Assembly: GCA_902558545.1 (NCBI GenBank)
Contig: CACEEJ010000001.1
Span: 1-64,000 of the forward strand
Direction: 5' to 3'
Length of the DNA stretch: 64,000 nucleotides
Source: an uncultured Pelagibacteraceae bacterium
GTDB lineage: Bacteria; Pseudomonadota; Alphaproteobacteria; Pelagibacterales; Pelagibacteraceae
Made by a program: the position numbers and the translations under genes. Shown here piece after piece: positions 18,960 to 29,233 of the stretch; position 1 is the first letter of the stretch; each line of letters begins with the position of its first letter. The notes below the pieces were generated by a model. It searched no databases. It was not told the origin of the DNA and saw nothing but the letters and a program-made list of their open reading frames with translations.

Positions 18960-19177
18960 CAGCATCTGCAGCTTTTTTTAGCAGTTTTTGGTTGATCGTT
19001 TGCTTTTGCAGCTTCTAATTCTTTTTGTTCGTCTTCAATAGCTTTTTGTTTCTTTGAAATCTTATCTTCAAAGTACTCATAAAGAGATGCAAAGCCCAAT
19101 TTAGAGGCTCTTTTTTCCTCATAATCTCTTCGCCCTTTAAGGTTTTCAATTATTTTAGCTATTTCCTGATTTTGCAT
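18956..19177 (-). CDS. Small hypothetical protein with Cys-rich C-terminus (SCRCC)
   Basis: Complete 73-aa ORF ending TAKKSCRCC, in an interval otherwise non-coding. Confidence 0.6.
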   Translation of the reverse strand: MQNQEIAKIIENLKGRRDYEEKRASKLGFASLYEYFEDKISKKQKAIEDEQKELEAAKANDQPKTAKKSCRCC

Positions 19178-19262
19178 ATCTCTTTTTTATTAAAAATGGA
19201 AAATAATTCAATCACTAAAATTGGTAAATTATAAATAACTTTTTTTGTGTTAGGATAATGTC

Positions 19263-20072
19263 ATGAATATAAGTCACAAAAAACTAGAAAAATCTAGGGG
19301 CAGATTAGAAATAAAAATAAAAGATCAAAATTTACAAAAACTATATCAGCAAGGATCTTTAAAAGCTTTGATGCCAGATTTTCATGAAAATATAAATCAA
19401 TTAATACTCATCAATACTGCTGGTGGAATTACTAGCGGAGATGAATGCAATTACGATATAGAGATTGATAGATCGAAACTTTGTATCTCAACCCAGGCTG
19501 CAGAAAAAATTTACAGCGGGTTTGGAGATCCAGCCAACTTAGAAATTAATTTAAATTTATCAAATAATTCAAATTTATTTTGGTTACCTAAAGAATTAAT
19601 TTTATTTAATAATTGTAACTTAAAAAGAAAAATTAATTTTAATTTATCAAAAGACTCAAATTTACTTCTTTGTGAAAATATTATTTTTGGACGAACTTCT
19701 ATGAAGGAGGAGTATGAAAAGGGATATTTTTCAGATTTTTGGAATATTAATATTGATAAAAAATTAATTCATACAGAAGCAATAAATACAGGTTTATTCG
19801 AAAAAAAATATTTGAATAGTTTTTCGACATTAAATAATAATTCTGCAGTTGCGACAATTATTATTGTAGGAAATAAGTTTTTGAATAAAGTAAATAATCT
19901 GTCTGAAACTTTAACAAACAATGAAAATACAACTTCAAATTATTCTCATTGGGATAATAAATTGATCCTAAGACTTTTATCTAAAGATAGTTATAATCTT
20001 AAATTTGCAATTGATAAAATTTTATCTTATTTTTTTGAAGGATCAAAGATACCAAAAGTATGGAATATATAA
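19263..20072 (+). CDS. ureD: Urease accessory protein UreD
   Basis: LILINTAGGITSGDECNYDIEIDRSKLCISTQAAEKIYSG; first gene of the urease cluster. Confidence 0.92.
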   Translation: MNISHKKLEKSRGRLEIKIKDQNLQKLYQQGSLKALMPDFHENINQLILINTAGGITSGDECNYDIEIDRSKLCISTQAAEKIYSGFGDPANLEINLNLSNNSNLFWLPKELILFNNCNLKRKINFNLSKDSNLLLCENIIFGRTSMKEEYEKGYFSDFWNINIDKKLIHTEAINTGLFEKKYLNSFSTLNNNSAVATIIIVGNKFLNKVNNLSETLTNNENTTSNYSHWDNKLILRLLSKDSYNLKFAIDKILSYFFEGSKIPKVWNI

Positions 20073-20375
20073 ATGAAACTTACTCCTAGAGAAAAAGATA
20101 AACTTTTAATAAGCCTTGCAGCGATTGTCGCTAAAAATAGATTATTAAAAGGTATAAAATTAAATTATCCAGAAGCTATTGCTTTAATAACAGATTTTGT
20201 TGTAGAGGGAGCTAGAGAGGGCAAAAGTGTTGCAGAATTGATGGAGGCAGGAGCTCATGTCATTAAAAAAAAGGATTGTATGGAAGGTATTCCGGATATG
20301 GTCAAGGAAGTTCAAGTAGAAGCTACTTTTCCTGATGGAACTAAATTAGTAACGGTGCATAAACCAATTAGATGA
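20073..20375 (+). CDS. ureA: Urease subunit gamma
   Basis: [39 protein letters not shown]. Confidence 0.97.
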   Translation: MKLTPREKDKLLISLAAIVAKNRLLKGIKLNYPEAIALITDFVVEGAREGKSVAELMEAGAHVIKKKDCMEGIPDMVKEVQVEATFPDGTKLVTVHKPIR

Positions 20376-20382
20376 CAATATT

Positions 20383-20688
20383 ATGAAGCCAGGTGAAGTA
20401 ATTACAAAAAACGAGGATATAGACTTAAATAAAGACTCCAAAGTTACTAAGATAAAAATTTCTAATTCTGGAGATAGACCTGTGCAAGTAGGAAGCCATT
20501 ATCATTTTTTTGAAACAAATGAGTATTTAGTTTTTGATCGAAAATTAGCATATGGAAAAAGATTAAATATTCCCTCAGGAACTGCTGTGAGATTTGAGCC
20601 AGGTCAATCTAAAGATGTTGAGCTTATAGAGATTAATGGATTAAAAAAAATATACGGGTTCAATAAGAAAGTTATGGGTAATTTATAA
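20383..20688 (+). CDS. ureB: Urease subunit beta
   Basis: [35 protein letters not shown]. Confidence 0.97.
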   Translation: MKPGEVITKNEDIDLNKDSKVTKIKISNSGDRPVQVGSHYHFFETNEYLVFDRKLAYGKRLNIPSGTAVRFEPGQSKDVELIEINGLKKIYGFNKKVMGNL

Positions 20689-22394
20689 TGGCTAAAATTT
20701 CCAGAGCAGCTTATGCGGATATGTATGGGCCTACTACAGGAGACAAAGTAAGGCTCGCAGATACCGACTTGTTTATTGAGGTTGAAAACGATCTAACCAC
20801 TTATGGTGAAGAAGTTAAGTTTGGTGGTGGAAAAGTAATAAGAGATGGGATGGGCCAATCTCAAATTAGCAGAGAAAAAGGAGCTGCTGATACTGTTATT
20901 ACCAACGCTTTAATAGTTGATGTAAATGGAATTTATAAAGCTGATGTTGGCTTAAAAGACGGAAAAATATTTGAAATTGGTAAAGCTGGAAATCCAGACA
21001 CTCAATCTAAAGTAAATATTATTATTGGTCCAGGAACGGAGGTAATTGCAGGTGAAGGAAAAATTTTAACTGCAGGGGGGTTTGATAGTCATATTCATTA
21101 TATATGCCCCCAACAAATTGATGATGCTTTACACTCAGGTATTACAACTATGCTTGGAGGAGGTACTGGACCGGCTCATGGAACACTTGCAACAACGTGT
21201 ACACCTGGACCATGGCATATACAAAGAATGATTCAATCTGCTGATGGATTTTCTATGAATTTAGCTTTTGCTGGGAAAGGAAATTCTTCATTACCAGAAG
21301 GTCTTGAAGAACAAATTCTAGCAGGAGCTTCAGCTTTAAAATTACATGAGGATTGGGGAACCACTCCTGGAGCGATTGATAATTGTTTGAATATTGCTGA
21401 TAAAAATGATGTGCAAGTAATGATTCATACAGACACTTTAAATGAAAGTGGGTTTGTAGAAAATACTATCAAAGCAATTAACAAACGAACTATTCATGCT
21501 TTTCATACAGAGGGTGCTGGTGGTGGACATGCACCAGATATAATTAAAGTTTGTGGAGAAGAGTATGTTATTCCTTCTTCCACAAACCCTACTAGACCAT
21601 ACACAGTTAATACAATAGAAGAACATTTGGATATGCTGATGGTTTGTCATCATCTCGACAAATCTATTCCAGAGGATGTAGCATTTGCTGAAAGTAGAAT
21701 CAGAAGAGAAACAATCGCAGCAGAAGATATTCTGCATGACATGGGAGCTTTTTCAATTATTGCATCAGATAGTCAGGCTATGGGTAGAGTTGGAGAAGTT
21801 ATAATTAGAACTTGGCAAACTGCACATAAAATGAAAGTTCAAAGAGGAAGTTTGTCAGAGGAAAAAGGAGATAATGATAACTTTAGAGTTAAAAGATATT
21901 TAGCAAAATACACAATTAATCCTGCAATTGCTCATGGAATTTCAAAACATATTGGTAGTATTGAAAAAAATAAACGTGCAGATTTAGTTTTATGGGACCC
22001 AGCATTCTTTGGTGCAAAACCAGAAATGATACTAATTGGAGGAAGTATAGCTTGTGCGCAAATGGGAGACCCAAATGCATCAATTCCAACCCCTCAGCCA
22101 GTATACACTAGACCAATGTTTTCATCATTTGGAACTTCTTTAGAGAAATCTTCAGTAATTTTTACAAGCAAACTAGCTCTTGAAAAGGATTCTTTAAAAG
22201 ATGCAAGTATTAGAAAAGACTTATTACCTGTAGAAAACACAAGGGCCATTTCTAAAAAAGATATGATTTTAAATAATAAGTGTCCGAAAATTGAGGTTAA
22301 TCCTGAGACTTACGAGGTAAAAGCTGATGGTGAAATAATTACCTGTGAACCTGCTAGAGAACTTCCTTTAGCACAAAGATATTTTATGTTTTAA
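20688..22394 (+). CDS. ureC: Urease subunit alpha
   Basis: [24 protein letters not shown] (carbamylated Lys), [38 protein letters not shown]. Confidence 0.98.
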   Translation: MAKISRAAYADMYGPTTGDKVRLADTDLFIEVENDLTTYGEEVKFGGGKVIRDGMGQSQISREKGAADTVITNALIVDVNGIYKADVGLKDGKIFEIGKAGNPDTQSKVNIIIGPGTEVIAGEGKILTAGGFDSHIHYICPQQIDDALHSGITTMLGGGTGPAHGTLATTCTPGPWHIQRMIQSADGFSMNLAFAGKGNSSLPEGLEEQILAGASALKLHEDWGTTPGAIDNCLNIADKNDVQVMIHTDTLNESGFVENTIKAINKRTIHAFHTEGAGGGHAPDIIKVCGEEYVIPSSTNPTRPYTVNTIEEHLDMLMVCHHLDKSIPEDVAFAESRIRRETIAAEDILHDMGAFSIIASDSQAMGRVGEVIIRTWQTAHKMKVQRGSLSEEKGDNDNFRVKRYLAKYTINPAIAHGISKHIGSIEKNKRADLVLWDPAFFGAKPEMILIGGSIACAQMGDPNASIPTPQPVYTRPMFSSFGTSLEKSSVIFTSKLALEKDSLKDASIRKDLLPVENTRAISKKDMILNNKCPKIEVNPETYEVKADGEIITCEPARELPLAQRYFMF

Positions 22395-22397
22395 CTT

Positions 22398-22841
22398 ATG
22401 GATAATTGTTTTTTAATAGTTAATAAAATCGCTAAAAATAAAGCAAAAGATTACATATCTTTATCTTATGATGATAGATTTTTAAGAAGAAAAAAACTTG
22501 TTTCAGATAATGGTTTTGAATTTTTAGTCAATTTACCGGAGACAAAATCACTGTCAGAAAATCAAGCATTTAGGCTTCAAAGTGGAAATTTGATTTTAAT
22601 CAAAAACAAAAAGGAAAGTTTATTAGAAATAAAAGGTAAAAATTTAATGCAATTAATTTGGCATATTGGAAACAGGCATATGCCATGCCAAATTGAAAAA
22701 GATAAAATTTTTATTCAGTACGATGAAGTAATAAAAAAAATGATATTAAAATTAGGAGGAAAGGTTAAGAAAGTTTTAAGACCTTTTAAACCAGAGGGAG
22801 GAGCATATGGAATTGGTAGAACCCATAGCCATAGACACTAA
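22398..22841 (+). CDS. ureE: Urease accessory protein UreE
   Basis: LMQLIWHIGNRHMPCQI; His-containing C-terminus RTHSHRH. Confidence 0.95.
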   Translation: MDNCFLIVNKIAKNKAKDYISLSYDDRFLRRKKLVSDNGFEFLVNLPETKSLSENQAFRLQSGNLILIKNKKESLLEIKGKNLMQLIWHIGNRHMPCQIEKDKIFIQYDEVIKKMILKLGGKVKKVLRPFKPEGGAYGIGRTHSHRH

Positions 22842-23487
22842 AATAAAAGGTAAAAAAGATTTAAAAGAATCGTTACAAATTCTTCAAACTTGGTTTTCAC
22901 CATCATTTCCGATTGGAAGTTTTTCATATTCTCATGGTTTAGAGGCAATGATTAATGATAACGTTATTAAGTCAAAAGAAGATATTCTGGATTATTTAAA
23001 ATGTATCTTAAAATACGGAACAGGTAAAAATGACGTAATTTTAATGAAATACACCTATCAGGGAGAAGAGTTAAATGAATTGGCCTTATCTCTTTGTCCA
23101 TCCAAAGAAAGAAAAATAGAGTCAGTTGAAATGGGTAATGCTTTTAGAAAAGTGTTAGCTGATAGTTGGAATTTTAAAATTCTTGAAAATACTGCTTATC
23201 CAATTGCAGTTGCTAAAGCAGCTAAACATTTTGATATACCGCTTAACTTAGCAATAGTATCTTATCTACAATCCTTTGTATCAAATCTAATAAATGTTTG
23301 CATTAAACATATACCAATTGGGCAAAAAATTGGACAGGACTGTATAATTAAAACTTACGAATTAATAAGAGAAATAGAAAAAGAAAGTCAAAATTTTAAT
23401 TTAGAAGACTTAGGTGGAATTTGTTTTAATAGTGATATCTACAGTATCAAGCATGAAAATTTGAAAACACGAATTTATAAAACATGA
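22807..23487 (+). CDS. ureF: Urease accessory protein UreF
   Basis: [21 protein letters not shown]; overlaps the ureE 3' end. Confidence 0.95.
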   Translation: MELVEPIAIDTKIKGKKDLKESLQILQTWFSPSFPIGSFSYSHGLEAMINDNVIKSKEDILDYLKCILKYGTGKNDVILMKYTYQGEELNELALSLCPSKERKIESVEMGNAFRKVLADSWNFKILENTAYPIAVAKAAKHFDIPLNLAIVSYLQSFVSNLINVCIKHIPIGQKIGQDCIIKTYELIREIEKESQNFNLEDLGGICFNSDIYSIKHENLKTRIYKT

Positions 23488-24095
23488 AAAATATAAATGG
23501 ACCATTAAAAGTTGGAATAGGTGGACCTGTTGGTGCAGGGAAGACAAGTTTAACAGCTGAATTATGTAAATTTTTATCAAAGAAAATTTCTATGGCTGTA
23601 ATATCAAACGATATTTATACAAAAGAGGATGCAGAATTTTTAATGAAAGTCCAAGCCTTACCTTTAGAGAGAATTAAAGGAGTTGAAACAGGAGGATGTC
23701 CACATACAGCAATTCGTGAAGATGCTTCAATTAATATGCTTGCTGTAGAAAATATGAAAAAAAAATTTCCTGATCTTGATTTGATTTTAATTGAGTCTGG
23801 TGGAGATAATTTAGCAGCAACTTTTAGCCCAGAACTAGTTGATCTATCTATTTATGTTATTGATGTTGGTATGGGTGGAGATATCCCTAGAAAAGGTGGT
23901 CCTGCTATTCAAAAGTCAGACTTGTTAATTATCAATAAGACTGATTTAGCTCCTCATGTAGAAGTTAATCTTGAAACCATGAAAGAAGACGTAAAAAAGG
24001 CCCGAAATGGCTTACCTTATGTTTTTTGCCAGATGAAAAAGCAAATTGGTGTTGAAGATGTTGCTAACTTCTTATTTTCATCAGGTGGACTATAG
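23484..24095 (+). CDS. ureG: Urease accessory GTPase UreG
   Basis: [54 protein letters not shown]. Confidence 0.97.
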   Translation: MKNINGPLKVGIGGPVGAGKTSLTAELCKFLSKKISMAVISNDIYTKEDAEFLMKVQALPLERIKGVETGGCPHTAIREDASINMLAVENMKKKFPDLDLILIESGGDNLAATFSPELVDLSIYVIDVGMGGDIPRKGGPAIQKSDLLIINKTDLAPHVEVNLETMKEDVKKARNGLPYVFCQMKKQIGVEDVANFLFSSGGL

Positions 24096-24104
24096 AGTTT
24101 TGAT

Positions 24105-25391
24105 CTAAGTTCTAATCGTTGGTAAACAATAAAAGTCAGCTGTATCAATTTTAGAAGAATACTGTCTTCGCATATTCCACTTCTTATGAACGCCCGCACT
24201 AGCAACACTCAAAGTAGATCTTCCGTATCGATGATTAGTGTTATCAATTGATCGCATTAAGCTATTAATTTTTTCATCTTTTTCAGATGTAAATAAATTT
24301 GTTTTATCACTTGCATTAGATAACCCTGTTAGCATGACGCCTGCTTTTTGATAACGGTAACCGTTTTTAAAAATACTTTCTAATATTGAAACTGCTGTCT
24401 TAACTGTTTCAATACTATTGTTTGTTGCAATTGGAAAATCAACTGTCTTCGCATTTGAATAGTAACCAAAGTTTCTCTGGAAAGGACTGGTTCTAACAAA
24501 TACTGTAATTGCTTTTGCAACTAAAGACTCTGATCTAATTTTTTCAGATGCGTTTAAACAATAGTTAGCAACCGCTTCTTTTAATTCTTGGAAAGTTTCA
24601 ATTCTTTTCCCAAATGATCTTGAAACTACACAGCTCTTTCTTTTAGTAGTAGTTGTCTCTAAACCTATACAAGAAACTCCTCTCAGCTCCATTGCAGTTC
24701 TTGAACTTAGAACATTTGAACTTTTCTTGATCCATGTATTAGATTTATTTTTTAATTGTTTAGCATTGTAAATTCCATGCTTTTGATAAAATTTAGTTAA
24801 TTGTCTTCCAACACCCCAGACATCATTAATTTCAACTTTTTCTAAAATAGGATCTAAATTTTCAATACCAATTAAACTTGTCACCCCTGATTGTTTTTTC
24901 TTTGCAATATGATTTGCAACTTTACTTAAAGTTTTTGTGTTGGCTATTCCGATACTGGTTGGAATACCAGTCCACTGTAAAACTGTTTCTCTAATTTCTT
25001 TTCCAACTTTTTCTACTTCACTGTCAGGAAAGTTTGATAAATCTAAAAATGCTTCATCAATTGAATAAACTTCTATTTCTGAATTAAATCTTTTAAGAGT
25101 TCGCATCACTCTTCTAGATAAATCTCCATATAAAGAATAGTTTGAAGAAAATACTTCAACTTTGTTTTTAAGAATAATATCTTTTGCCTTAAAATAAGGC
25201 TCACCCATTTTAATACCCAAAGCTTTTGCTTCATTTGATCTTGAAATAATACAACCATCATTGTTAGATAAAACAACAACAGGTTTTCTTCTTATTTTTG
25301 GATTAAATAATCTTTCGCATGAAACATAAAAAGAATTACAATCAATTAATGCTATTTTTTTAGTACGTTGAATGGATGACATAAGTAACAA
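24105..25391 (-). CDS. umuC: DNA polymerase V catalytic subunit UmuC (Y-family)
   Basis: [56 protein letters not shown]. Confidence 0.95.
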   Translation of the reverse strand: MLLMSSIQRTKKIALIDCNSFYVSCERLFNPKIRRKPVVVLSNNDGCIISRSNEAKALGIKMGEPYFKAKDIILKNKVEVFSSNYSLYGDLSRRVMRTLKRFNSEIEVYSIDEAFLDLSNFPDSEVEKVGKEIRETVLQWTGIPTSIGIANTKTLSKVANHIAKKKQSGVTSLIGIENLDPILEKVEINDVWGVGRQLTKFYQKHGIYNAKQLKNKSNTWIKKSSNVLSSRTAMELRGVSCIGLETTTTKRKSCVVSRSFGKRIETFQELKEAVANYCLNASEKIRSESLVAKAITVFVRTSPFQRNFGYYSNAKTVDFPIATNNSIETVKTAVSILESIFKNGYRYQKAGVMLTGLSNASDKTNLFTSEKDEKINSLMRSIDNTNHRYGRSTLSVASAGVHKKWNMRRQYSSKIDTADFYCLPTIRT

Positions 25392-25755
25392 CCCCCCAAA
25401 TAAAAATATCTTGTTCTTCGTTAATTAAAATTCTGTCAGAAAACTCTTTAGATCCAGAAGTTAAAAATTTTTTATCTCGTTCTTGAACTAAAGTTTTAAC
25501 TACAAGCTCATCATGAACATTTGCAATCACGGTTGAAAAGTTTTTTGGTTTTAAACTTTTATCAACTACCAATAAGTCACCATCATTGATCCCGACATCG
25601 ACCATTGATTTACCTTGAACTCTAATGATGAAAGTTGCCGGAACATTTCTTATTAAATGCATGTTCAGATCAATATCTTCCTCGATATAATCAGTAGCAG
25701 GGGAAGGAAAGCCAGCGCCTGCTTTATGTAGATAATAAGGGATTGTTAGTTTCAT
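25360..25755 (-). CDS. umuD: SOS mutagenesis protein UmuD (LexA/S24 peptidase family)
   Basis: [40 protein letters not shown] Ser/Lys dyad. Start chosen at MKLTIPYY (25755), not the ORF-track start (25785), from homology and promoter placement. Confidence 0.92.
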   Translation of the reverse strand: MKLTIPYYLHKAGAGFPSPATDYIEEDIDLNMHLIRNVPATFIIRVQGKSMVDVGINDGDLLVVDKSLKPKNFSTVIANVHDELVVKTLVQERDKKFLTSGSKEFSDRILINEEQDIFIWGVVTYVIHSTY

Positions 25756-25802
25756 GTTCTTGTTTTGTTCTACTTTATAGACCATTTATACAATACACTC
25801 AA
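25756..25802 (-). promoter_or_regulatory. umuDC promoter with LexA-type operator
   Basis: GTTC-TTGTTTT-GTTC at 25756-25770; on the minus strand TTGAGT (25797-25802) - 17 nt - TATAAA (25774-25779) immediately upstream. Confidence 0.7.
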
Positions 25803-25827
25803 GAGGTTGTATTTTGAGTCCGTAATT

Positions 25828-25850
25828 GAATCAAAAGTGAATCAAAACGT
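25828..25850. repeat. Tandem GAATCAAAA direct repeat in the umuD/ORF64 intergenic region
   Basis: GAATCAAAAGT GAATCAAAACGT; the first copy also forms an imperfect inverted repeat with TTTTGAGTC (25813-25821). Confidence 0.5.
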
Positions 25851-25930
25851 GAACATCGAAAACAACATTTGGTGGACATGTGGAAAACTTTTACAATAAG
25901 TAGTCTTAAAGTGATTTATAAAGGAAATTT

Positions 25931-26125
25931 ATGATTTGTATTAAAGCTGATATTCCAGAAGAGTTAAATGAAATAGATGATGAATTAAAAGCAGTTTACC
26001 ATGGCAAAGATACCGTTTGTTTCTTCATATTAAAAACAAGAGAATTAAGAAATAAGTTTATAGAAGAAACCAAAGGAATGAACAAAAGTGAAAGAGAAAA
26101 AGTTTATGAGGTATATAATAAATAA
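25931..26125 (+). CDS. Small hypothetical protein, 64 aa
   Basis: Complete ORF preceded by AAAGGAAATTT; acidic/basic soluble composition. Confidence 0.55.
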   Translation: MICIKADIPEELNEIDDELKAVYHGKDTVCFFILKTRELRNKFIEETKGMNKSEREKVYEVYNK

Positions 26126-26138
26126 GTAAAAATAAATT

Positions 26139-26522
26139 ATGAATATTTTAGATTTTGTGATGGTTGGTTCTGATGATCATGAAAAATCAGGTGATTTTTA
26201 TGATGCTGTTTTTGAACCTCTAAAATTAAAAAGAATTTTGAAAACACAAAAATATCTAGGTTACGCCCATTCAAGCGATCCAGAGAAAGTCCAATTTTAT
26301 GTAACACATCCTGTAAATGGAAAAGATGCAACGTTTGGCAATGGAACCCAAATAACTTTATTAGCAGAAAATAAAGAAGCAGTAGAAAAATTTTATGAGA
26401 TTGCGATTTCAAAAGGAGCAACAGATGAGGGAGCGCCTGGAGTTAGAAAAGATGGAAATTATTACGGATATATTCGTGACTTAGACGGAAATAAGATTGC
26501 AGCAAAAAGTGTTTTAAAATAA
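26139..26522 (+). CDS. Glyoxalase/bleomycin-resistance (VOC) family protein
   Basis: DFVMVGSDDHEKSGDFYDAVFEPLKL ... YYGYIRDLDGNKIAAKS. Confidence 0.88.
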   Translation: MNILDFVMVGSDDHEKSGDFYDAVFEPLKLKRILKTQKYLGYAHSSDPEKVQFYVTHPVNGKDATFGNGTQITLLAENKEAVEKFYEIAISKGATDEGAPGVRKDGNYYGYIRDLDGNKIAAKSVLK

Positions 26523-26534
26523 AAAAGGAGTTAT

Positions 26535-26900
26535 ATGAAATTAAATTGTCATTGTGGAGCTGTTGAAGCAGAAATTAATTCTACAATTAACGAATTAGCA
26601 AAAATTGTAAGATGTAACTGTTCTATTTGTAAAAGAAAAAATGCAACAATGGGAATGGTTAAGAATGAAGATTTTAAAGTTACTAAAGGAGAAGATAAAT
26701 TAAAACTTTACCAATACCACACCAAAGTTGCTAACCATTATTTTTGTATAGAATGTGGAATTTATACTCATCACAATCCAAGAAGCGCACCAGCTATGAC
26801 TGGATTTAATTTAGGTTGTGTCGATGAAGTTAAAGTTGAGGATATAAAAGAGATAGCTCAATTTGATGGTCTTAACCATCCAATGGATCAAGAAAAATAA
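26535..26900 (+). CDS. GFA-family (glutathione-dependent formaldehyde-activating-like) protein
   Basis: CHCGAVEAEI, RCNCSICKRKNATMGMV, HYFCIECGIYTHHNPRS zinc ligands. Confidence 0.88.
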   Translation: MKLNCHCGAVEAEINSTINELAKIVRCNCSICKRKNATMGMVKNEDFKVTKGEDKLKLYQYHTKVANHYFCIECGIYTHHNPRSAPAMTGFNLGCVDEVKVEDIKEIAQFDGLNHPMDQEK

Positions 26901-26907
26901 AAGTCCA

Positions 26908-27837
26908 ATGAAATTATCTGAAGATTGTTTTAAAAAAGTTAAAAAAGATTGTTTTAAATTTATTAAATCACAAGAAACATCAACTGAAAAGTTTGGTAAT
27001 AAAGAGGCCATGATTAAGAATTTTTTAATCCCAATATGTTTTTGGATTGTAAAAAAAGCAGATAATAAAAAACCTTATTTTGTTGGATTAGCTGGAGGAC
27101 AAGGAACAGGCAAAACAACGATAAGCTCAATTATTAAGATAATATTGGAAAAATATTTTAAATTGAAAGTATTTAAGATCTCTATTGATGATTTTTATAA
27201 AACCAGGAAAGAAAGAATAGCTTTATCAAAAAAAGTACATCCAATGTTACTTACTAGGGGAGTTCCTGGAACTCATGATATCAGTATGATGCTAGATTTC
27301 TTTAAAAAATCCAAAGCAAAAAAATTTAAAAGAATGAAGTTACCAAATTTTAACAAGGCAATTGATGACAGATTTTCAAAAAACAAATGGAGCAAAATTA
27401 ACAAAAGACCAGATGTTATTATTTTTGAAGGATGGTGTGTTGGAGCAAGAGCAGAAACTAATAAGACATTAAAAAAATCTATTAACTCAATGGAAAAAGC
27501 GAATGATCATAAACTGGTTTGGAGAAAATATGTTAATCAACAATTAAAAACTAAATATAAAAAGCTATATTCTCAGTTAAATTGTATGATTTACTTAAAA
27601 GCAAAAAACTTTAGTTTATTACAAAAGTGGAGATTAAAGCAGGAACACAAACTATGGTTAAAAACAAAAAAAAAGGGTGGTCATAAAATAATGAGTAAAG
27701 GAGACGTAATAAATTTTATGCAAACTTATCAAAGAATTACTCAAAATATGTTTAAAAATATGCCCAAATATGCATCTATAATTTTAAATTTAAACAGTAA
27801 CCATCAAATTAAAACTGCTATATATAAATCGAAATGA
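26908..27837 (+). CDS. P-loop kinase, D-glycerate 3-kinase-like
   Basis: GLAGGQGTGKTTISS, ISIDDFYKTRKER, TRGVPGTHDI, VIIFEGWCVGARA. Start moved to 26908 so it does not overlap the GFA gene. Confidence 0.82.
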   Translation: MKLSEDCFKKVKKDCFKFIKSQETSTEKFGNKEAMIKNFLIPICFWIVKKADNKKPYFVGLAGGQGTGKTTISSIIKIILEKYFKLKVFKISIDDFYKTRKERIALSKKVHPMLLTRGVPGTHDISMMLDFFKKSKAKKFKRMKLPNFNKAIDDRFSKNKWSKINKRPDVIIFEGWCVGARAETNKTLKKSINSMEKANDHKLVWRKYVNQQLKTKYKKLYSQLNCMIYLKAKNFSLLQKWRLKQEHKLWLKTKKKGGHKIMSKGDVINFMQTYQRITQNMFKNMPKYASIILNLNSNHQIKTAIYKSK

Positions 27838-29126
27838 AAAAAATATTTATCATAGTTATCGCATCAATATTCTATTTTAGTAACGCTTTTGCAGTTACGC
27901 TTCTTGATGCATTAAATCAAACATATAAAAATAATATTCAATTAAATGCTGAAAGAGAAAATATTAAAGTCTCAGAAGAAGATGTGAATATTGCAAAAGC
28001 TGATTATAAACCTTCTTTAACTGTAAAAGGATCAAAAAGTATTGAGGAAACAAATAAACTTACAAATCAAAGTGGAGGTGATGCAAGTGTAACTGATGTA
28101 GATCCATTCACTACTTCAATTAAATTAGAACAAACATTGTTAGATTTTGGTAGAGGTTTAACTCTTGAAAAAAATATAACTGCTTTAGATTTAGCAAAAG
28201 CTCAGTTAGTAAAAAAAGAACAGGATATTTTACATAAAGCAATTGATGCATTCACAAATTTAATTCTTGCTAGAGAAACGCTAGATATTAATGCAAAAAA
28301 TTTAAATCTTTTAATTAGACAAGTTGAAAATGATAAAATTAGAAGAGACAGAGGTCAAATTACAAATACTGATTTGGCACAATCTGAGTCATCACTTGCA
28401 GGTGCTCAAGCACAATTTGCTAAAGCAAAAAGTGACTTATTAATTAGTAAACTTAATTATGAGAATATAATTGGTAAAATCAGCGATCCAAATCAATTAC
28501 AAAAAAATTCAAATGCGATAGTTAGTATTCCAAATACTCTAAACGAGGCAATTAATCTTTCAAAACAAAATAACCCCGATATTCAAATAGCAAAATTTGA
28601 TTTAGCTAAAGCGGAGAAAGAATTAGCAATTTCAGAGTCAGATCTAAAACCAACCGCTTCTTTATCTTTAGAAAGATCTTATACAGAAGACCTTAGTTCT
28701 ACTTATGATGAGAGAGAAAAAGATATTTTAAAAGCAGAAATTAGTTGGCCTTTTTATTCCGGTGGAAAAAAGAGATCAACTATTAATAAAAATTCAAATT
28801 TTACTGCTAGAAAAAGATTACTTTTAGATGATGCTGTTAAAACAAATGAAACCAATGTTGCAAGTGCATGGTCTAGTCTAGAGTCTTCTGAAAGTTTTTT
28901 AAATTCAGTTAGGGTTCAAGTAAATGCAGCTGAAATAGCTAACGAGGGAATAGCTGCGGAGTACGAAAGAGGTTCTAGAACTACTTTAGATGTTATCCAA
29001 TCAAATGCTTTATTACTTTCTGCTCAAATTTCTTTAGCAAGTTCTGAAAAAAACTATCTAATGGCACAATACAATCTGCTTAAAGCAGTAGGCTTACTTA
29101 ACAGCCAATATCTAAAACTTAAGTAA
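27834..29126 (+). CDS. tolC: TolC family outer membrane efflux protein
   Basis: Signal peptide; LLDALNQTYKNNIQLNAEREN; duplicated OEP repeat; SLSLERSY...WPFYSGG. Confidence 0.92.
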   Translation: MKKIFIIVIASIFYFSNAFAVTLLDALNQTYKNNIQLNAERENIKVSEEDVNIAKADYKPSLTVKGSKSIEETNKLTNQSGGDASVTDVDPFTTSIKLEQTLLDFGRGLTLEKNITALDLAKAQLVKKEQDILHKAIDAFTNLILARETLDINAKNLNLLIRQVENDKIRRDRGQITNTDLAQSESSLAGAQAQFAKAKSDLLISKLNYENIIGKISDPNQLQKNSNAIVSIPNTLNEAINLSKQNNPDIQIAKFDLAKAEKELAISESDLKPTASLSLERSYTEDLSSTYDEREKDILKAEISWPFYSGGKKRSTINKNSNFTARKRLLLDDAVKTNETNVASAWSSLESSESFLNSVRVQVNAAEIANEGIAAEYERGSRTTLDVIQSNALLLSAQISLASSEKNYLMAQYNLLKAVGLLNSQYLKLK

Positions 29127-29169
29127 TTATTTGATTTTTAAGGCTAAAAAATAAATATATTGCTAATGA

Positions 29170-29184
29170 GAACAAAATGTGTAC
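29170..29184 (+). promoter_or_regulatory. Putative LexA-like site upstream of recA
   Basis: GAAC-AAAATGT-GTAC, 7 of 8 matches to GAAC-N7-GAAC. Confidence 0.4.
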
Positions 29185-29233
29185 ATTTATTTCATGATTC
29201 GAGTGTTAAAAAATTTAAAAAAAGAGGCAAAAA

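Noticed and set aside
21438-21737. 99-aa minus-strand ORF inside ureC
   Set aside because: Shadow ORF antisense to conserved ureC active-site sequence; Cys/Met/Phe-rich composition typical of antisense translation
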